Below are positions 7,614 to 16,301 of a DNA stretch of 61,562 nt, piece after piece; position 1 is the stretch's first letter, and each line of letters starts with the position of its first letter. The position numbers and the translations under genes are program-made. This DNA is from Acrocarpospora corrugata (GTDB taxonomy: Bacteria > Actinomycetota > Actinomycetes > Streptosporangiales > Streptosporangiaceae). Location: assembly GCF_009687845.1 (NCBI RefSeq), contig NZ_BLAD01000087.1, positions 1-61,562 on the forward strand. Reading direction: 5' to 3'. Under the pieces are notes generated by a model. That model was not told where the DNA came from. It searched no databases and saw nothing but the letters and a program-made list of their open reading frames with translations.

Positions 7614-8560
7614 CGGTCCTCCTTCGAGAGCCGCACGTAGACCGCCGTGATCGCCGCAAGCAGCACGAAGGTGACCACCGCCATCGCCGCGGCGGCACCC
7701 TGGTCGAGCACGGTGAACGCCTGCAGCCAGGTCAGCAGCGACAGCACCTCGGTGCTGTGGCTCGGCCCGCCCGGCGGCGTGGTCATCACCAGGAAGTGGT
7801 CGAACGACTGGTACGCGAAGATCGTCGACATCACGCCGAGGATGGTCAGCAGCGGCTTCATCATCGGCAGCCTGATCCGCAGCAGCGACTGCATGAAGCC
7901 GGCGCCGTCCACCCTGGCCGCCTCCAGCACCTCGCCGCGGGTGGACCGCAGCCCGGCCAGCATCGAGATCGCGATGAACGGCACCGAGTGCCAGACCACC
8001 GCGATGGTGATCGCCACCAGCGAGGTGAACCCGCTGTTGAACCAGGCGAAGCCCTGGAACCGGTCGAAGCCGAGGCTGACCAGGAGCCAGTTGGCGATGC
8101 CGTACTGGTCGTTGAAGATCCACTTCCAGACGATGCCGGAGGCCACCCGGGGCATCGCCCAGGGCAGCAGCACGATCACCGTCACGATCTTGGCCATCCA
8201 CGAGCCCGCGTCCAGCACCAGCGCGACGGTCAGGCTGATCAGGAGCGTGCAGGCGACGCAGACGATCGCGAACACCGTGGTCCTGATCAGCGCCGACACG
8301 AAGTACGGATCGGCGAACAGCGCGGTGTAGTTGTCCAGCCCGTTGAACGGGCCCGAGATCAGGTTCTCGCCCTCGTGGAAGGAGAGCCAGACGGTCCGGA
8401 CGATCGGGTAGCCGACGACCCCGACCACCACCGCCAGCAGCGGCGCGATCAGCAGGCTGGGCAGGCCGTACCCGGCCAGCCGCCGGAATCGGGGGCGCCG
8501 GGGGGGACGGGCGCGCCGCGGCGCGCCCGCCTCCCGTTTCGCCGGTGCGGTAACCGTCAT
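7610..8560 (-). CDS. Carbohydrate ABC transporter permease (MalF type)
   Basis: 316 residues. A basic, Arg-rich cytoplasmic N-terminus (residues 1-27) precedes six membrane segments, the first around YGLPSLLIAPLLAVVVGVVGYP. The EAA loop is at GEVLEAARVDGAGFMQSLLRIRLPMMKP. It pairs with the MalG-type subunit to form the transmembrane channel of the sugar importer. The start overlaps the stop of the binding-protein gene (8557-8560), and its own stop overlaps the next start. These one-codon overlaps fix the gene order binding protein, MalF, MalG, Gfo/Idh within one operon. Confidence 0.92.
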   Translation of the reverse strand: MTVTAPAKREAGAPRRARPPRRPRFRRLAGYGLPSLLIAPLLAVVVGVVGYPIVRTVWLSFHEGENLISGPFNGLDNYTALFADPYFVSALIRTTVFAIVCVACTLLISLTVALVLDAGSWMAKIVTVIVLLPWAMPRVASGIVWKWIFNDQYGIANWLLVSLGFDRFQGFAWFNSGFTSLVAITIAVVWHSVPFIAISMLAGLRSTRGEVLEAARVDGAGFMQSLLRIRLPMMKPLLTILGVMSTIFAYQSFDHFLVMTTPPGGPSHSTEVLSLLTWLQAFTVLDQGAAAAMAVVTFVLLAAITAVYVRLSKEDR

Positions 8561-9852
8561 TGCTGACCGATCGCCGCGTCAATCTGGCCGGCCAGTTCCT
8601 GCATGGCCGCCTCGGCGGTCTTCTGCCCGTTCATGATCGACTGCATCGCGTTCACGATCGCGCCGGTGCCCTCGACCTTGCCCCAGGTGGACACGGCCGG
8701 GATCGACCGGGTGTTCGGGGCCTGCTCGGCGTAGGCCTTGAGCAGCGGCGCGGAGAACGAGCCGGTGGTGCGCTCCTTCTCCAGGGCGTCGGTGGTGGCC
8801 GGCAGCAGGCCGATCTTCGTGGTGACCGGGACCAGGTTGTCGGTCTTCATCATGAAGTCCACGAAGCTCTTCGCGGTCGCCTTGTTCGTACAGCCCTTGA
8901 AGATGGCCAGGTTGCTGCCACCGGCGAAGGTGTCGTTGTTGCCGCCGGGGCCGCTCGGCATCGGCGTGGTGGCGAGCTGCGCCTCCATGCCCGGGTTCTG
9001 GGCCAGGATCGTCTTCAGGTCCCAGCTGCCGCCCACCATCATGCCCACCTGGCCGAGTGCGAACGCCTTGGCCGCGTCGGCGCCCTGCCAGGTCACCGCG
9101 CCCTCGGGGGACAGCTTGTGCTTGGTCAGCAGGTCGGCGTAGAAGGTGAAGGCCGCGATCGCCTCCGGCGAGTTGACCTTCGCGGTCCAGGCGCCGCCGG
9201 TGTTGGTGGCGATCTCGCCGCCCCAGTTCCAGATCATCGGCAGCCAGTACCACTGGTTCCCGCCGACGATGCCGAAGCCGCTGACGCCCTCGTTGGCCTT
9301 CTGCACGGCGGTCGCCGAGGTCAGCACCTCGTCCCAGGTCTTCGGCGCGGCCAGCCCGGCCTTGTCGAACAGGTCCTTGCGGTAGATGAGGGCGCGCACC
9401 CCGGTGTCGTACGGCACCGCGTACGACACCCCGTCCAGCACGGTCGAGTCGATCATGCTCTGGGTGTAGGTGCCCTGCATCGACGCCGGGTCCTGGGCGA
9501 TCGGCTCCAGCGCCTGCAGACCGGCGAACTCCGGGCTCCAGGTGTTGCCGATCAGCGCCACGCACGGCACGGTGCCGCCCGCGATGCTGGTCAGGTACGT
9601 CTTGTGCGCGTCCGCGCCGAGGAAGCGCAGATTGACCTTGGTGCCCGGGTGGGCGGTCTCGTAGTCCTTGGCGAGCTGGATGACGACCGGCTGCTGGGTG
9701 GCGCCGATCGGGTCGCCCATCCAGACGTCGATGGCCCCGGTGACCTCACCAGACCCGGTCGCGGGGGCGGGGGTGTCCTCCCCGCAGGCGGACAGCAGCA
9801 GCAGGCTCGCCGCGGCGGACGTCGCCGTCAAAATTCTCCATCGATCTTGCAT
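8557..9852 (-). CDS. Sugar-binding lipoprotein of the ABC importer
   Basis: 431 residues from the ATG at 9852, chosen over upstream in-frame codons because AGGAG lies 5 bp before it. The N-terminus MQDRWRILTATSAAASLLLLSAC ends in a lipobox (LSAC), so the mature protein is lipid-anchored outside the membrane. The body is a family-1 solute-binding protein: a first lobe with VWMGDP and AKDYETAHPGTKVNLRF, the hinge region YAVPYDTGVRALIYRKDLF, and WNWGGEIATNTGG. It presents the sugar to the two permeases downstream. The ligand is unknown. By family it is an oligosaccharide, polyol or glycoside. Confidence 0.92.
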   Translation of the reverse strand: MQDRWRILTATSAAASLLLLSACGEDTPAPATGSGEVTGAIDVWMGDPIGATQQPVVIQLAKDYETAHPGTKVNLRFLGADAHKTYLTSIAGGTVPCVALIGNTWSPEFAGLQALEPIAQDPASMQGTYTQSMIDSTVLDGVSYAVPYDTGVRALIYRKDLFDKAGLAAPKTWDEVLTSATAVQKANEGVSGFGIVGGNQWYWLPMIWNWGGEIATNTGGAWTAKVNSPEAIAAFTFYADLLTKHKLSPEGAVTWQGADAAKAFALGQVGMMVGGSWDLKTILAQNPGMEAQLATTPMPSGPGGNNDTFAGGSNLAIFKGCTNKATAKSFVDFMMKTDNLVPVTTKIGLLPATTDALEKERTTGSFSAPLLKAYAEQAPNTRSIPAVSTWGKVEGTGAIVNAMQSIMNGQKTAEAAMQELAGQIDAAIGQQ

Positions 9853-9945
9853 GTTCACTCCTGGCATGGCGTTCTCGGTAGCGGTGTATGAGCGCCCCCG
9901 CGCGCTTTGCGTTGTCTGGGGTAGGAGCACGGCCTCGCGGCCGGG

Positions 9946-11355
9946 CTACCGGGGACGTCCACGTCCGGGAATCGGCCGTGACGACTTGTGGGGCTCCAGG
10001 TTGTTTCTGGCCATCACCTCGGCCTGCTGGAACTCCTCGTAGAGCGGTTCGTACCTGCGCACCAGGTCCGGCTCGGCGGGCACGGTTCTGGTGGTTCGCA
10101 CCCATCGGTCGCGGAGGGTCGCCAGGCCCTCCAGGCCGTTGGGGTCGATCGCGGTGGCCGCGATCATGGCCGTACCGAGCAGTCCTGCCTCGGTGGTCTC
10201 CGGCACGAGCAGGTCGCGCCTGAGCACGGCGGCCAGGACGCGCAGCCACACCTGGCTCCGGGCTCCGCCGCCGACGGCGATGAGCTCGGCCGGGTCACGG
10301 CGGTCGAGCTCGGTGCCGGCGGCCGTGCGCAGCCACATCGCCGTGCCCTCCAGCACGGCTCTGGCCAGGTCGGCGCGGTCGTGGGCGAGGGTGAGGCCGA
10401 GGATCACGCCTCGGGCCGACGGGCGGGGCGCGTCGCCGCGCTCGCCCATCAGGTGGGGGAGGACTTTCACGCCGCGCGCACCCGGCGGTACGGCTGCCGC
10501 GGCGGCGGCGAGCGCCGGGGCGTCGTCGCCGACCAGGTCGGCCAGCCAGGCCAGGGCGGAGCCGGTCGCGGTGGTCGCGGCGAAGCAGAGCGGCTCGGTC
10601 AGCCGGTCGGCGGCCTGCGCGGACGCGAATCCGCCGACGGCTCCAGCGGTGCCGAGGTAGACGCAGGCCCGCCGCGGCAGTACGGCGGCCGAGCCGAGCA
10701 GGGTCGCCATCCAGTCGCCGGTGCCGGTGGCGACGGGAGTTCCGACGGCCAGGCCGGTACGGGCGGCCGCGGCGGGCGTGATCTCGCCGGCCAGGTCGTG
10801 CGGCTCCCGGATCAGCGGCAGCTGTTGTACCGAAATTTCGGCGTATGAGGTGGTGGTGGGGGACCAGGTGCCGCCGTCGGCGAAGCCGGTGCCGCCCGCG
10901 TCGTAGCGGTCGGTGGCGATCTCGCCGGTCAGCCGGAAACGCAGGAAGTCCTTGACCGGCAGATACCAGCGGGTACGGGCGGCGGCGTCCGGGTTCTCCG
11001 CCACCCACCACCGCATCCGCTCCACGCACGAGCCATCGGCCATCGGCCGCTGGTCGGGCCAGAGCAGGGCGGGCCCGGTCACGGTCCCGTCCTCGCCGAG
11101 CGGGACCAGCGTGTGCATGAAGCCGCAGACGGCCACCGCGCTGATCAGCTCGGCCGGAATCGGGCCGTTGAGCACCTCCCGTACGCAGGCCACCAGCGCC
11201 AGCCACCAGCGCTCCGGGTCGGCCTCGGCGGCGACCACGTCGGGATGGTCGATCGGGGTCCGCCGGGCGGCCTCCCGCAGCAGCCGGCCGGTGTCGTCGA
11301 AGACGGCGGCCTTGGTCCCGCTGGAACCCTGGTCGACAGTGAGCAGATAGGACAA
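9946..11355 (-). CDS. FGGY-family carbohydrate kinase (XylB/LsrK-like)
   Basis: 469 residues. The start is taken as the TTG at 11355 because a full anti-Shine-Dalgarno match, GGAGGTGATC, lies 4-5 bp upstream. A GTG three codons earlier would sit inside that site. N-terminal phosphate loop YLLTVDQGSSGTKAAVFDDTGR; substrate segment WLPDQRP-like (LLWPDQRPM), KDFLRFRLTGEIATDRYDAGGTGF; catalytic Asp in TGTGDWMATLLGSA; second ATP loop GGGARSQVWLRVLA. The protein would phosphorylate the imported sugar, ketose or polyol in the cytoplasm. The LsrF-like aldolase in the same operon makes a kinase-then-aldolase pathway, as in pentulose or AI-2 processing, the natural reading. Confidence 0.88.
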   Translation of the reverse strand: MSYLLTVDQGSSGTKAAVFDDTGRLLREAARRTPIDHPDVVAAEADPERWWLALVACVREVLNGPIPAELISAVAVCGFMHTLVPLGEDGTVTGPALLWPDQRPMADGSCVERMRWWVAENPDAAARTRWYLPVKDFLRFRLTGEIATDRYDAGGTGFADGGTWSPTTTSYAEISVQQLPLIREPHDLAGEITPAAAARTGLAVGTPVATGTGDWMATLLGSAAVLPRRACVYLGTAGAVGGFASAQAADRLTEPLCFAATTATGSALAWLADLVGDDAPALAAAAAAVPPGARGVKVLPHLMGERGDAPRPSARGVILGLTLAHDRADLARAVLEGTAMWLRTAAGTELDRRDPAELIAVGGGARSQVWLRVLAAVLRRDLLVPETTEAGLLGTAMIAATAIDPNGLEGLATLRDRWVRTTRTVPAEPDLVRRYEPLYEEFQQAEVMARNNLEPHKSSRPIPGRGRPR

Positions 11356-11378
11356 CGGGATCACCTCCGGGCTGTGCT

Positions 11379-12434
11379 TCAGGGCTGGATGAGGACCTTC
11401 ATGGCGAGCGAGCGGTCCTTCTCCTCGGCGGCGACGAACGCCTCGACGATCCGGTCCAGCGGGTAGCGGTGCGTGATGAGCGCGTCGGCGTTCACCGACC
11501 GGGAGGCCAGCAGGTCCAGCGCGGTCACGTACTCGGGCGGCGCGTAGCTGTTGGACCAGTGCAGCGAGACCTCCTTGACGTAGGCCAGGTGCGGCTCCAG
11601 CCGGGGCGGGCTCGGGTAGACGCCCAGCACGCAGACGTGCCCGCCCGGCGTGACCAGCTCCACCGACTGCTGGAGGGTGACCTCGGGAACGGCCACCGCG
11701 TCCACGACCAGGTCCGCGCCGCGCCCCTGGGTGAACTCGGCCGCGGCGGCGGCCACGTCGTCGACGCCGACCAGCGCCACCTCGTCGGCGGCCCCGGCCT
11801 TGACGGCCAGGTCGAGCGACTCCCTGGTCATGCCGGTCAGCAGGACCTTCAGCCCGTTGGAGCGGGCGACCTGGCCCATGGTCAGGCCCATCGTGCCCGC
11901 GCCGAGGATCACCGCCGTGCTGCCTGGCGGGGACTCCACCAGGTTGTAGGTGTGCACGCCGCACGCGTAGCAGTCCAGGATCGCCCCCGCCGCCAGCGAG
12001 ACGTGGTCGGGCAGCGGATGCGCGCGCCCGGCGGGGCAGAGGTCGTATTCGGCGAATCCCTCGCTGGTCACGTGGGTGTCGCCGACATAGCCGCGCCGCC
12101 GGCACAGATGCACCCGGCCGGCCGTGCACGGCGGGCAGCCGCCGCAGTTGATCAGGTGTTTCGGCTCCACCGCGACCCGCTGCCCGACCGTCAGCCCGGT
12201 CACTCCGGCGCCGAGCGCGGCCACCTCGCCGGCCAGCTCGTGCCCGTCCCGGCCCGGTTTGTCGGCGCTGTGCTGCCACGGGCCGAGGCCGCGGAAGGCC
12301 AGCACGTCGCTGCCGCAGATCCCGGCGGCGCCGACCCGGATGAGCACCTCGCCGGGCCCCGGCTCGGGGATCGGCAGGGTTTCGACGCGGATGTCCCTGC
12401 CGCCGTGGAAGACGGCGGCGCGCTGACTGGTCAT
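11379..12434 (-). CDS. Zinc-dependent MDR alcohol/polyol dehydrogenase
   Basis: 351 residues of the medium-chain dehydrogenase/reductase family. Catalytic-zinc ligands are in GICGSDVLAF (Cys) and GRDGHELAGEV (GHE); the structural-zinc cluster is in NCGGCPPCTAGRVHLCRRRGY (four Cys). The Rossmann loop AVILGAGTMGLTMGQVA (GxGxxG) binds NAD(P). The pattern fits sorbitol/threonine-dehydrogenase-like enzymes that oxidise secondary alcohols of polyols or sugars. It lies 23 bp upstream of the kinase gene and 20 bp downstream of the aldolase gene in the same operon. A second, different MDR enzyme opens the operon, so the pathway probably has two redox steps besides the Gfo/Idh enzyme. Confidence 0.9.
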   Translation of the reverse strand: MTSQRAAVFHGGRDIRVETLPIPEPGPGEVLIRVGAAGICGSDVLAFRGLGPWQHSADKPGRDGHELAGEVAALGAGVTGLTVGQRVAVEPKHLINCGGCPPCTAGRVHLCRRRGYVGDTHVTSEGFAEYDLCPAGRAHPLPDHVSLAAGAILDCYACGVHTYNLVESPPGSTAVILGAGTMGLTMGQVARSNGLKVLLTGMTRESLDLAVKAGAADEVALVGVDDVAAAAAEFTQGRGADLVVDAVAVPEVTLQQSVELVTPGGHVCVLGVYPSPPRLEPHLAYVKEVSLHWSNSYAPPEYVTALDLLASRSVNADALITHRYPLDRIVEAFVAAEEKDRSLAMKVLIQP

Positions 12435-12454
12435 CGGCCCTCCTGGACGTGGCG

Positions 12455-13228
12455 CTAGAGCGGCGGGTTGAGGTGCTTGGCGGCGGACTTGACGCTCGCG
12501 CCGCCGTGGACGATCTCCACCAGCGCGGCCACCATCCGGTCCGGGCGCTCGGCCTCGACGATGTTGCGGCCGTAGACCACGCCGCGCGCGCCGGCCTCGA
12601 CGGCGTCGGCCGCCATCTGGAGTGCGTGGATGGGGGTGGGCTTCATCGGGCCGCCGAGGGCCAGCAGCGGGACCAGGCAGCCGTCGACGACGGTGCGGAA
12701 CTCGTCCACGGTGCCGACGTACTGGGCTTTGACGAAGTCGGCTCCGGCTTCGGAGGAGAGGCGGGCGCCGTTGGCGACGTTGGTCACGGTGTGGGCCGCG
12801 AGGTCTTTGAAGGAGACCGGGATGGGTTCCGCCATGACGGGCATGCCCCACCGGTCGGCTTCCGCGCAGAGTTCGCGGAGTTCGCCGAGTTTGGTGACCT
12901 GGGGGTTGCCGGGGAAGACCTTGAGTTCGAGGGCGTCGGCGCCGAATCTGACGGCTTGGCTGACGCCGTACTGGGCGGACGGGATCTCGCTGTCCAGGGC
13001 CACGATGAGGCCGGTGCCGGCCAGTTCGGCGGCGGCGGCGCGGGCCAGGCCGATGGTGGCCAGGATGGCGTCCACCCCGCCGTCGACGATCCGGCGGACC
13101 GCCGCGCGGCCGTTCTCCAGGCCGGGGGCGACGCCCTTGATCCCGGCGTCCATCGCGGCGATGACGGCCCGGCCGTCGGGGGCGAAGACGTGGTGCATTC
13201 GACGGCGCGGCCAGCTGGTGTGGGTCAT
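12455..13228 (-). CDS. LsrF/LacD-like class I aldolase (DeoC/FbaB superfamily)
   Basis: 257-residue TIM-barrel lyase. The Schiff-base Lys is in GADFVKAQYVG, preceded by DALELKVFPGNPQV and MAEPIPV, and followed by the phosphate-binding strand LLALGGPMKP and GARGVVYGRNIVEAE. This is the arrangement of archaeal-type class I fructose-bisphosphate aldolase, LsrF and ADH synthase. With the FGGY kinase two genes away, the likely reaction is cleavage of a phosphorylated ketose-like intermediate into triose-phosphate and an aldehyde. LsrF itself is a thiolase-like member, so acyl transfer is an alternative. The gap to the next gene is 20 bp. Confidence 0.82.
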   Translation of the reverse strand: MTHTSWPRRRMHHVFAPDGRAVIAAMDAGIKGVAPGLENGRAAVRRIVDGGVDAILATIGLARAAAAELAGTGLIVALDSEIPSAQYGVSQAVRFGADALELKVFPGNPQVTKLGELRELCAEADRWGMPVMAEPIPVSFKDLAAHTVTNVANGARLSSEAGADFVKAQYVGTVDEFRTVVDGCLVPLLALGGPMKPTPIHALQMAADAVEAGARGVVYGRNIVEAERPDRMVAALVEIVHGGASVKSAAKHLNPPL

Positions 13229-13258
13229 GACTTCCTCAGATGGGGGAGAGCGGGGGTC

Positions 13259-14263
13259 TCAGAGCTCGGACACGACGAGCGACTTGAGGCCTTTCTGCTG
13301 CCTGGTGGTCTCGAAGGCGTCGGCCACCGAGTCGAGGGAGAAGCGGTGGCTGATCAGGGGGGCGACGTCGACCAGGCCGAACTCCAGCAGGCGGAGCGCG
13401 GTGGCGAAGTCGTTGGGGATGAAGTCGTGGCTGCCGGTGATGGCGACCTGGTCGTAGTGCGGGACGTCGGGGTTGAGCTCGACGACGCCCTTCGGGTGGG
13501 TGCCGGCGAACAGGTTGACGGCGCCGTTGCGGGCGACCAGGTCGAAGGCGCCGGCGATCACGGCGGGGCTGCCGACGGTGACGATCACCACGTCCGCGCC
13601 GCGGCCCTCGGTGAGGGCCCGGACGGCCTCCCGGTCGGAGCCCACGACGGTGTCGTGCGCGCCCAGGGCACTGGCGGTCTCCAGGCGTTCCGGCTTCAGG
13701 TCGGCGACGATCACCCTGGCCCCGCGGGAGCGGGCCACCTGGGTGTGCAGCAGCCCGATCGGGCCCGCGCCGAGGACCAGGACGTTGCTGGTCAGCGGCA
13801 TCGGCAGGGCCCGGTGCGCGTTCACCACGCAGGCCAGCGGCTCGCAGAACGAGGCGGCCTCCAGGCTCAGCCCGTCCGGGACCCGGCGCAGCTGGGTGAC
13901 CGGCATCACGGTCGCGTCGGCGAATCCGGCGATCGGGAACTTCACCAGGTTCTCGCAGAAGTTGGCCGCGCCCCTGGCGCACTCGTGGCATCGGCCGCAG
14001 ACGCCGCGCCAGTCCAGCACCACCCGGTCGCCCTCGGCGAAGCCGCCGGTGTCGCCGCCGAGTTCGCTGATCACGCCGGCGACTTCGTGGCCGGGGGTCC
14101 AGGGGGCTCGTTTGGCGGCGCCGGATCCGGTGTAGCTGCGGATGTCGCTGGGGCAGACGCCGGAGGCGTGGATGGCGACGACCGCCTCACCGGTCCCGGC
14201 GCGAGGCTCGGGTACGTCCTCGATGCGCAGGTCGTTGTGCCCGTAGAGCAGTGCGGCCTTCAC
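13259..14263 (-). CDS. Zinc-binding MDR dehydrogenase (galactitol-phosphate/sorbitol DH-like)
   Basis: 334 residues, first gene of the leftward sugar operon. The GTG start at 14263 has AAGGAG 7 bp upstream. Catalytic-zinc residues: SGVCPSDIRSY (Cys) and TPGHEVAGVI (GHE); structural-zinc Cys cluster in GVCGRCHECARGAANFC; nucleotide loop VLVLGAGPIGLLHTQVARSRG. Residues SFCEPLACVVNA match the substrate-side Glu-Pro of sorbitol and galactitol-1-phosphate dehydrogenases. It would oxidise a polyol or polyol-phosphate to the ketose before kinase and aldolase act. The motif WTGTCWGRCAG occurs 34-44 bp upstream (14297-14307) and probably controls the operon. Confidence 0.9.
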   Translation of the reverse strand: MKAALLYGHNDLRIEDVPEPRAGTGEAVVAIHASGVCPSDIRSYTGSGAAKRAPWTPGHEVAGVISELGGDTGGFAEGDRVVLDWRGVCGRCHECARGAANFCENLVKFPIAGFADATVMPVTQLRRVPDGLSLEAASFCEPLACVVNAHRALPMPLTSNVLVLGAGPIGLLHTQVARSRGARVIVADLKPERLETASALGAHDTVVGSDREAVRALTEGRGADVVIVTVGSPAVIAGAFDLVARNGAVNLFAGTHPKGVVELNPDVPHYDQVAITGSHDFIPNDFATALRLLEFGLVDVAPLISHRFSLDSVADAFETTRQQKGLKSLVVSEL

Positions 14264-14296
14264 TCCAACTCCTTCTCTGCTAATCAGACTGTCTGC

Positions 14297-14307
14297 TTGT
14301 CTGGCAG
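14297..14307 (+). promoter_or_regulatory. Candidate GntR operator (site 1)
   Basis: TTGTCTGGCAG, matching the WTGTCWGRCAG motif shared with 19703-19713 and 19803-19813. It is 34 bp upstream of the first gene of the leftward sugar operon. A perfect CAGACTGTCTG palindrome (14285-14295) lies beside it. The surrounding 148-bp gap (14264-14411) is AT-rich and must hold the promoter. I could not fix its -10/-35. Confidence 0.5.
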
Positions 14308-14411
14308 GTTTGAATTCTTACTTCCGTCGCCAGAGCTGAACAAGGCTCTGGTCGTATCTTATTTGTCACGTTTTGGTGTATTAAGCAGCTTTAAGGGGTG
14401 ATTGAGAGTTT

Positions 14412-15371
14412 TTACCCAAAAAGCTGGCGGAGGACGTGGATGGTGCGGAGCTGATCCTGCGGTCCGCCGCCCTCGTGGTTGTTGTACGGCCAGACGGTGA
14501 TGTCCTTCTCGCCGCCGTACGCGTTGTAGGCCGCGTACACGGTCGACGGGGGGCAAACGCCGTCCATCAGGGCCACCGAGAACGAGCCCCGGCAGCTCGC
14601 GCGGGCCGCGAACGCGGTGGCGTCGAAGTAGTCCAGGGTGGCGAAGGCGGTCTCGTGCTTGGTGCGGTGGATCGAGCACCAGCGGACGATCTCCGCGTAC
14701 GGCTCCCTGTCGGTGATCGCGGTGCCGCGCCGGAACGCGCTCAGGAACGGCACATGCGGGATCGCGCCCGCGACGTCGTCCCGGAGACCGGCCGTGACCA
14801 GCGACAACGCGCCGCCCTGGCTGCGTCCGGTGACGGCGATCCGGCTGCCGTCCACGTCCGGGTGGGCCTTGGCGGCGTCGACGGCGCGGATCGCGTCCAC
14901 GTAGAGCCGCCGGAGGTAGTGGTCCCGGGGATCGGTGATGCCCCTGGTCAGATAGCCGGGCACGGCGGGGCCGGTCGCCGACGGGTCGCCGGTGTCGCCG
15001 GCCCGCCAGCTGCTGCCCTGGCCCCGGGTGTCCATCACGAAGTGCCCGAATCCGGCGGAGGCGTACGCCAGGGACTCCAGTGGAATGCCGCGACCGCTGC
15101 CATATCCGAGATATTCGACAACGGTCGGCACGGGGCCGGTGCGATTCCCCGGCAGGAGCAGCCAGCCTTTGATGGGGTCGCCGCCGTACCCGCCGAATGT
15201 CACGTCGAACGCGTCCACCGTGCGCAATTCACCGTCATATGGTCGGAAAACCGGGTTAAGCGGCCCGGTGTCCCTGAGCGTTCCGGCCCAGAACTCATCG
15301 AAGTCCGAAGGTTCTGGATATGGATATCGATAAGCCCTCAGCTGCTCCAATGGGAGATCGAACTGGGCCAT
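14412..15371 (-). CDS. Acetylxylan esterase / cephalosporin-C deacetylase family hydrolase
   Basis: 319-residue alpha/beta hydrolase of the AXE1 family, which removes acetyl groups from xylo-oligosaccharides and other acylated sugars. Oxyanion region VVEYLGYGSGRG; MDTRGQGSSW; nucleophile Ser in GRSQGGALSL; acid Asp in MDGVCPPST; His in NNHEGGG. The length is typical for the family and no signal peptide is seen, so it acts in the cytoplasm on imported material. It is the last gene of the second leftward operon. Its start overlaps the stop of the amidohydrolase (TGATG at 15369-15373). Confidence 0.88.
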   Translation of the reverse strand: MAQFDLPLEQLRAYRYPYPEPSDFDEFWAGTLRDTGPLNPVFRPYDGELRTVDAFDVTFGGYGGDPIKGWLLLPGNRTGPVPTVVEYLGYGSGRGIPLESLAYASAGFGHFVMDTRGQGSSWRAGDTGDPSATGPAVPGYLTRGITDPRDHYLRRLYVDAIRAVDAAKAHPDVDGSRIAVTGRSQGGALSLVTAGLRDDVAGAIPHVPFLSAFRRGTAITDREPYAEIVRWCSIHRTKHETAFATLDYFDATAFAARASCRGSFSVALMDGVCPPSTVYAAYNAYGGEKDITVWPYNNHEGGGPQDQLRTIHVLRQLFG

Positions 15372-16297
15372 CAGATCACCTCCTTAAACAGGCGCGCGGG
15401 GTTGTCCACCGCCACCATCCGCATCGACTCCGGGCCGAGCACCCCGGCCGCCTCGTCGAAGCACGCCTGGACTGTGTCCGCGTCCACGAACGGGAAATCC
15501 GACCCGACCAGCACCCGCTCAGGACCGGTCAGCAGGGCCACGGAACCCAGCGCGTACGGCGTGGTGGCGAGCGCGAAGTCGTAGTAGAACGACCGCATCG
15601 TCCGATACACGCCGTCGACCTGAGCCAGCTCCGGCAGCGGTTCCGCGATGGCCAGGCGTCCGGCCAGGAACGGCGCGGTCCCGCCGCAGTGCGAGAAGAT
15701 CCAGCGGATCCGCGGGAACCGGTCGGGCACGCCGTGGAGCATCAGGTTGACCAGGGCCCGGGTGCTGTCGAAGACGTACTCGATCAGCGAAGGCCGCAGG
15801 TCGATCTCGGCGGCGGGATAGTGCACGGGCAGAGTCGGATGCACGTGCACCACCGAGCCGCGCCGGTCGAGCTCGGCCAGCACCGGATCGAACTCCGGAT
15901 CGCCCAGGTAACGACCGGCGTAGTTGGTCAGCAGCCCGACCCCGGCGAACGCCTCGTGCGCGCCGACCCGGTCGAGTTCGGCCAGCGCGTCCTCGGCTGA
16001 CGGGAGCGGCATCGCGACGAAGGCCCGGAACCGGTCGGGGTGGGCCGCGACCGTCGCGACCAGGTCGTCGTTGGTCTGCCGGCACAGCTCCACGGCCAGG
16101 CCGGCGTCGCCGAAGAAGAACCCCGGCGAGCCGGCCGACAGGATCGCCAGGTCGATGCCGACCCGGTCCATCAGCGCCAGCGAGTCAGGCGCCGACCAGG
16201 CGGGCAGCCCGATGCCGGGCTGCGCGCCGATGCCGAGCTCGGCCAGCCGATCACGATATTTCGGAAATATCGCGTGGTGGTGGACGTCGACCTGCAT
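15371..16297 (-). CDS. ACMSD-type amidohydrolase (amidohydrolase-2)
   Basis: 308-residue metal-dependent TIM barrel. Metal ligands: HxH in VDVHHHAIFP (residues 4-7), His in VVHVHPTLP, His in IFSHCGGTAPF, and Asp in LVGSDFPFVD. This set characterises the ACMSD, 6-methylsalicylate/resorcylate decarboxylase and sugar-lactonase (fuconolactonase-like) members of amidohydrolase family 2. In a sugar-acid operon a lactonase or decarboxylase role is more plausible than aromatic degradation. The gap to the PfpI gene is 4 bp, and the stop overlaps the esterase start. Confidence 0.88.
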   Translation of the reverse strand: MQVDVHHHAIFPKYRDRLAELGIGAQPGIGLPAWSAPDSLALMDRVGIDLAILSAGSPGFFFGDAGLAVELCRQTNDDLVATVAAHPDRFRAFVAMPLPSAEDALAELDRVGAHEAFAGVGLLTNYAGRYLGDPEFDPVLAELDRRGSVVHVHPTLPVHYPAAEIDLRPSLIEYVFDSTRALVNLMLHGVPDRFPRIRWIFSHCGGTAPFLAGRLAIAEPLPELAQVDGVYRTMRSFYYDFALATTPYALGSVALLTGPERVLVGSDFPFVDADTVQACFDEAAGVLGPESMRMVAVDNPARLFKEVI

Positions 16298-16301
16298 GTC
16301 G

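Noticed and set aside
12449-14401. Long plus-strand open frame (650 codons) rich in Gly, Asp, Val and His
   Set aside because: It is the antisense shadow of the aldolase and MDR genes, whose minus-strand products have complete family motifs.
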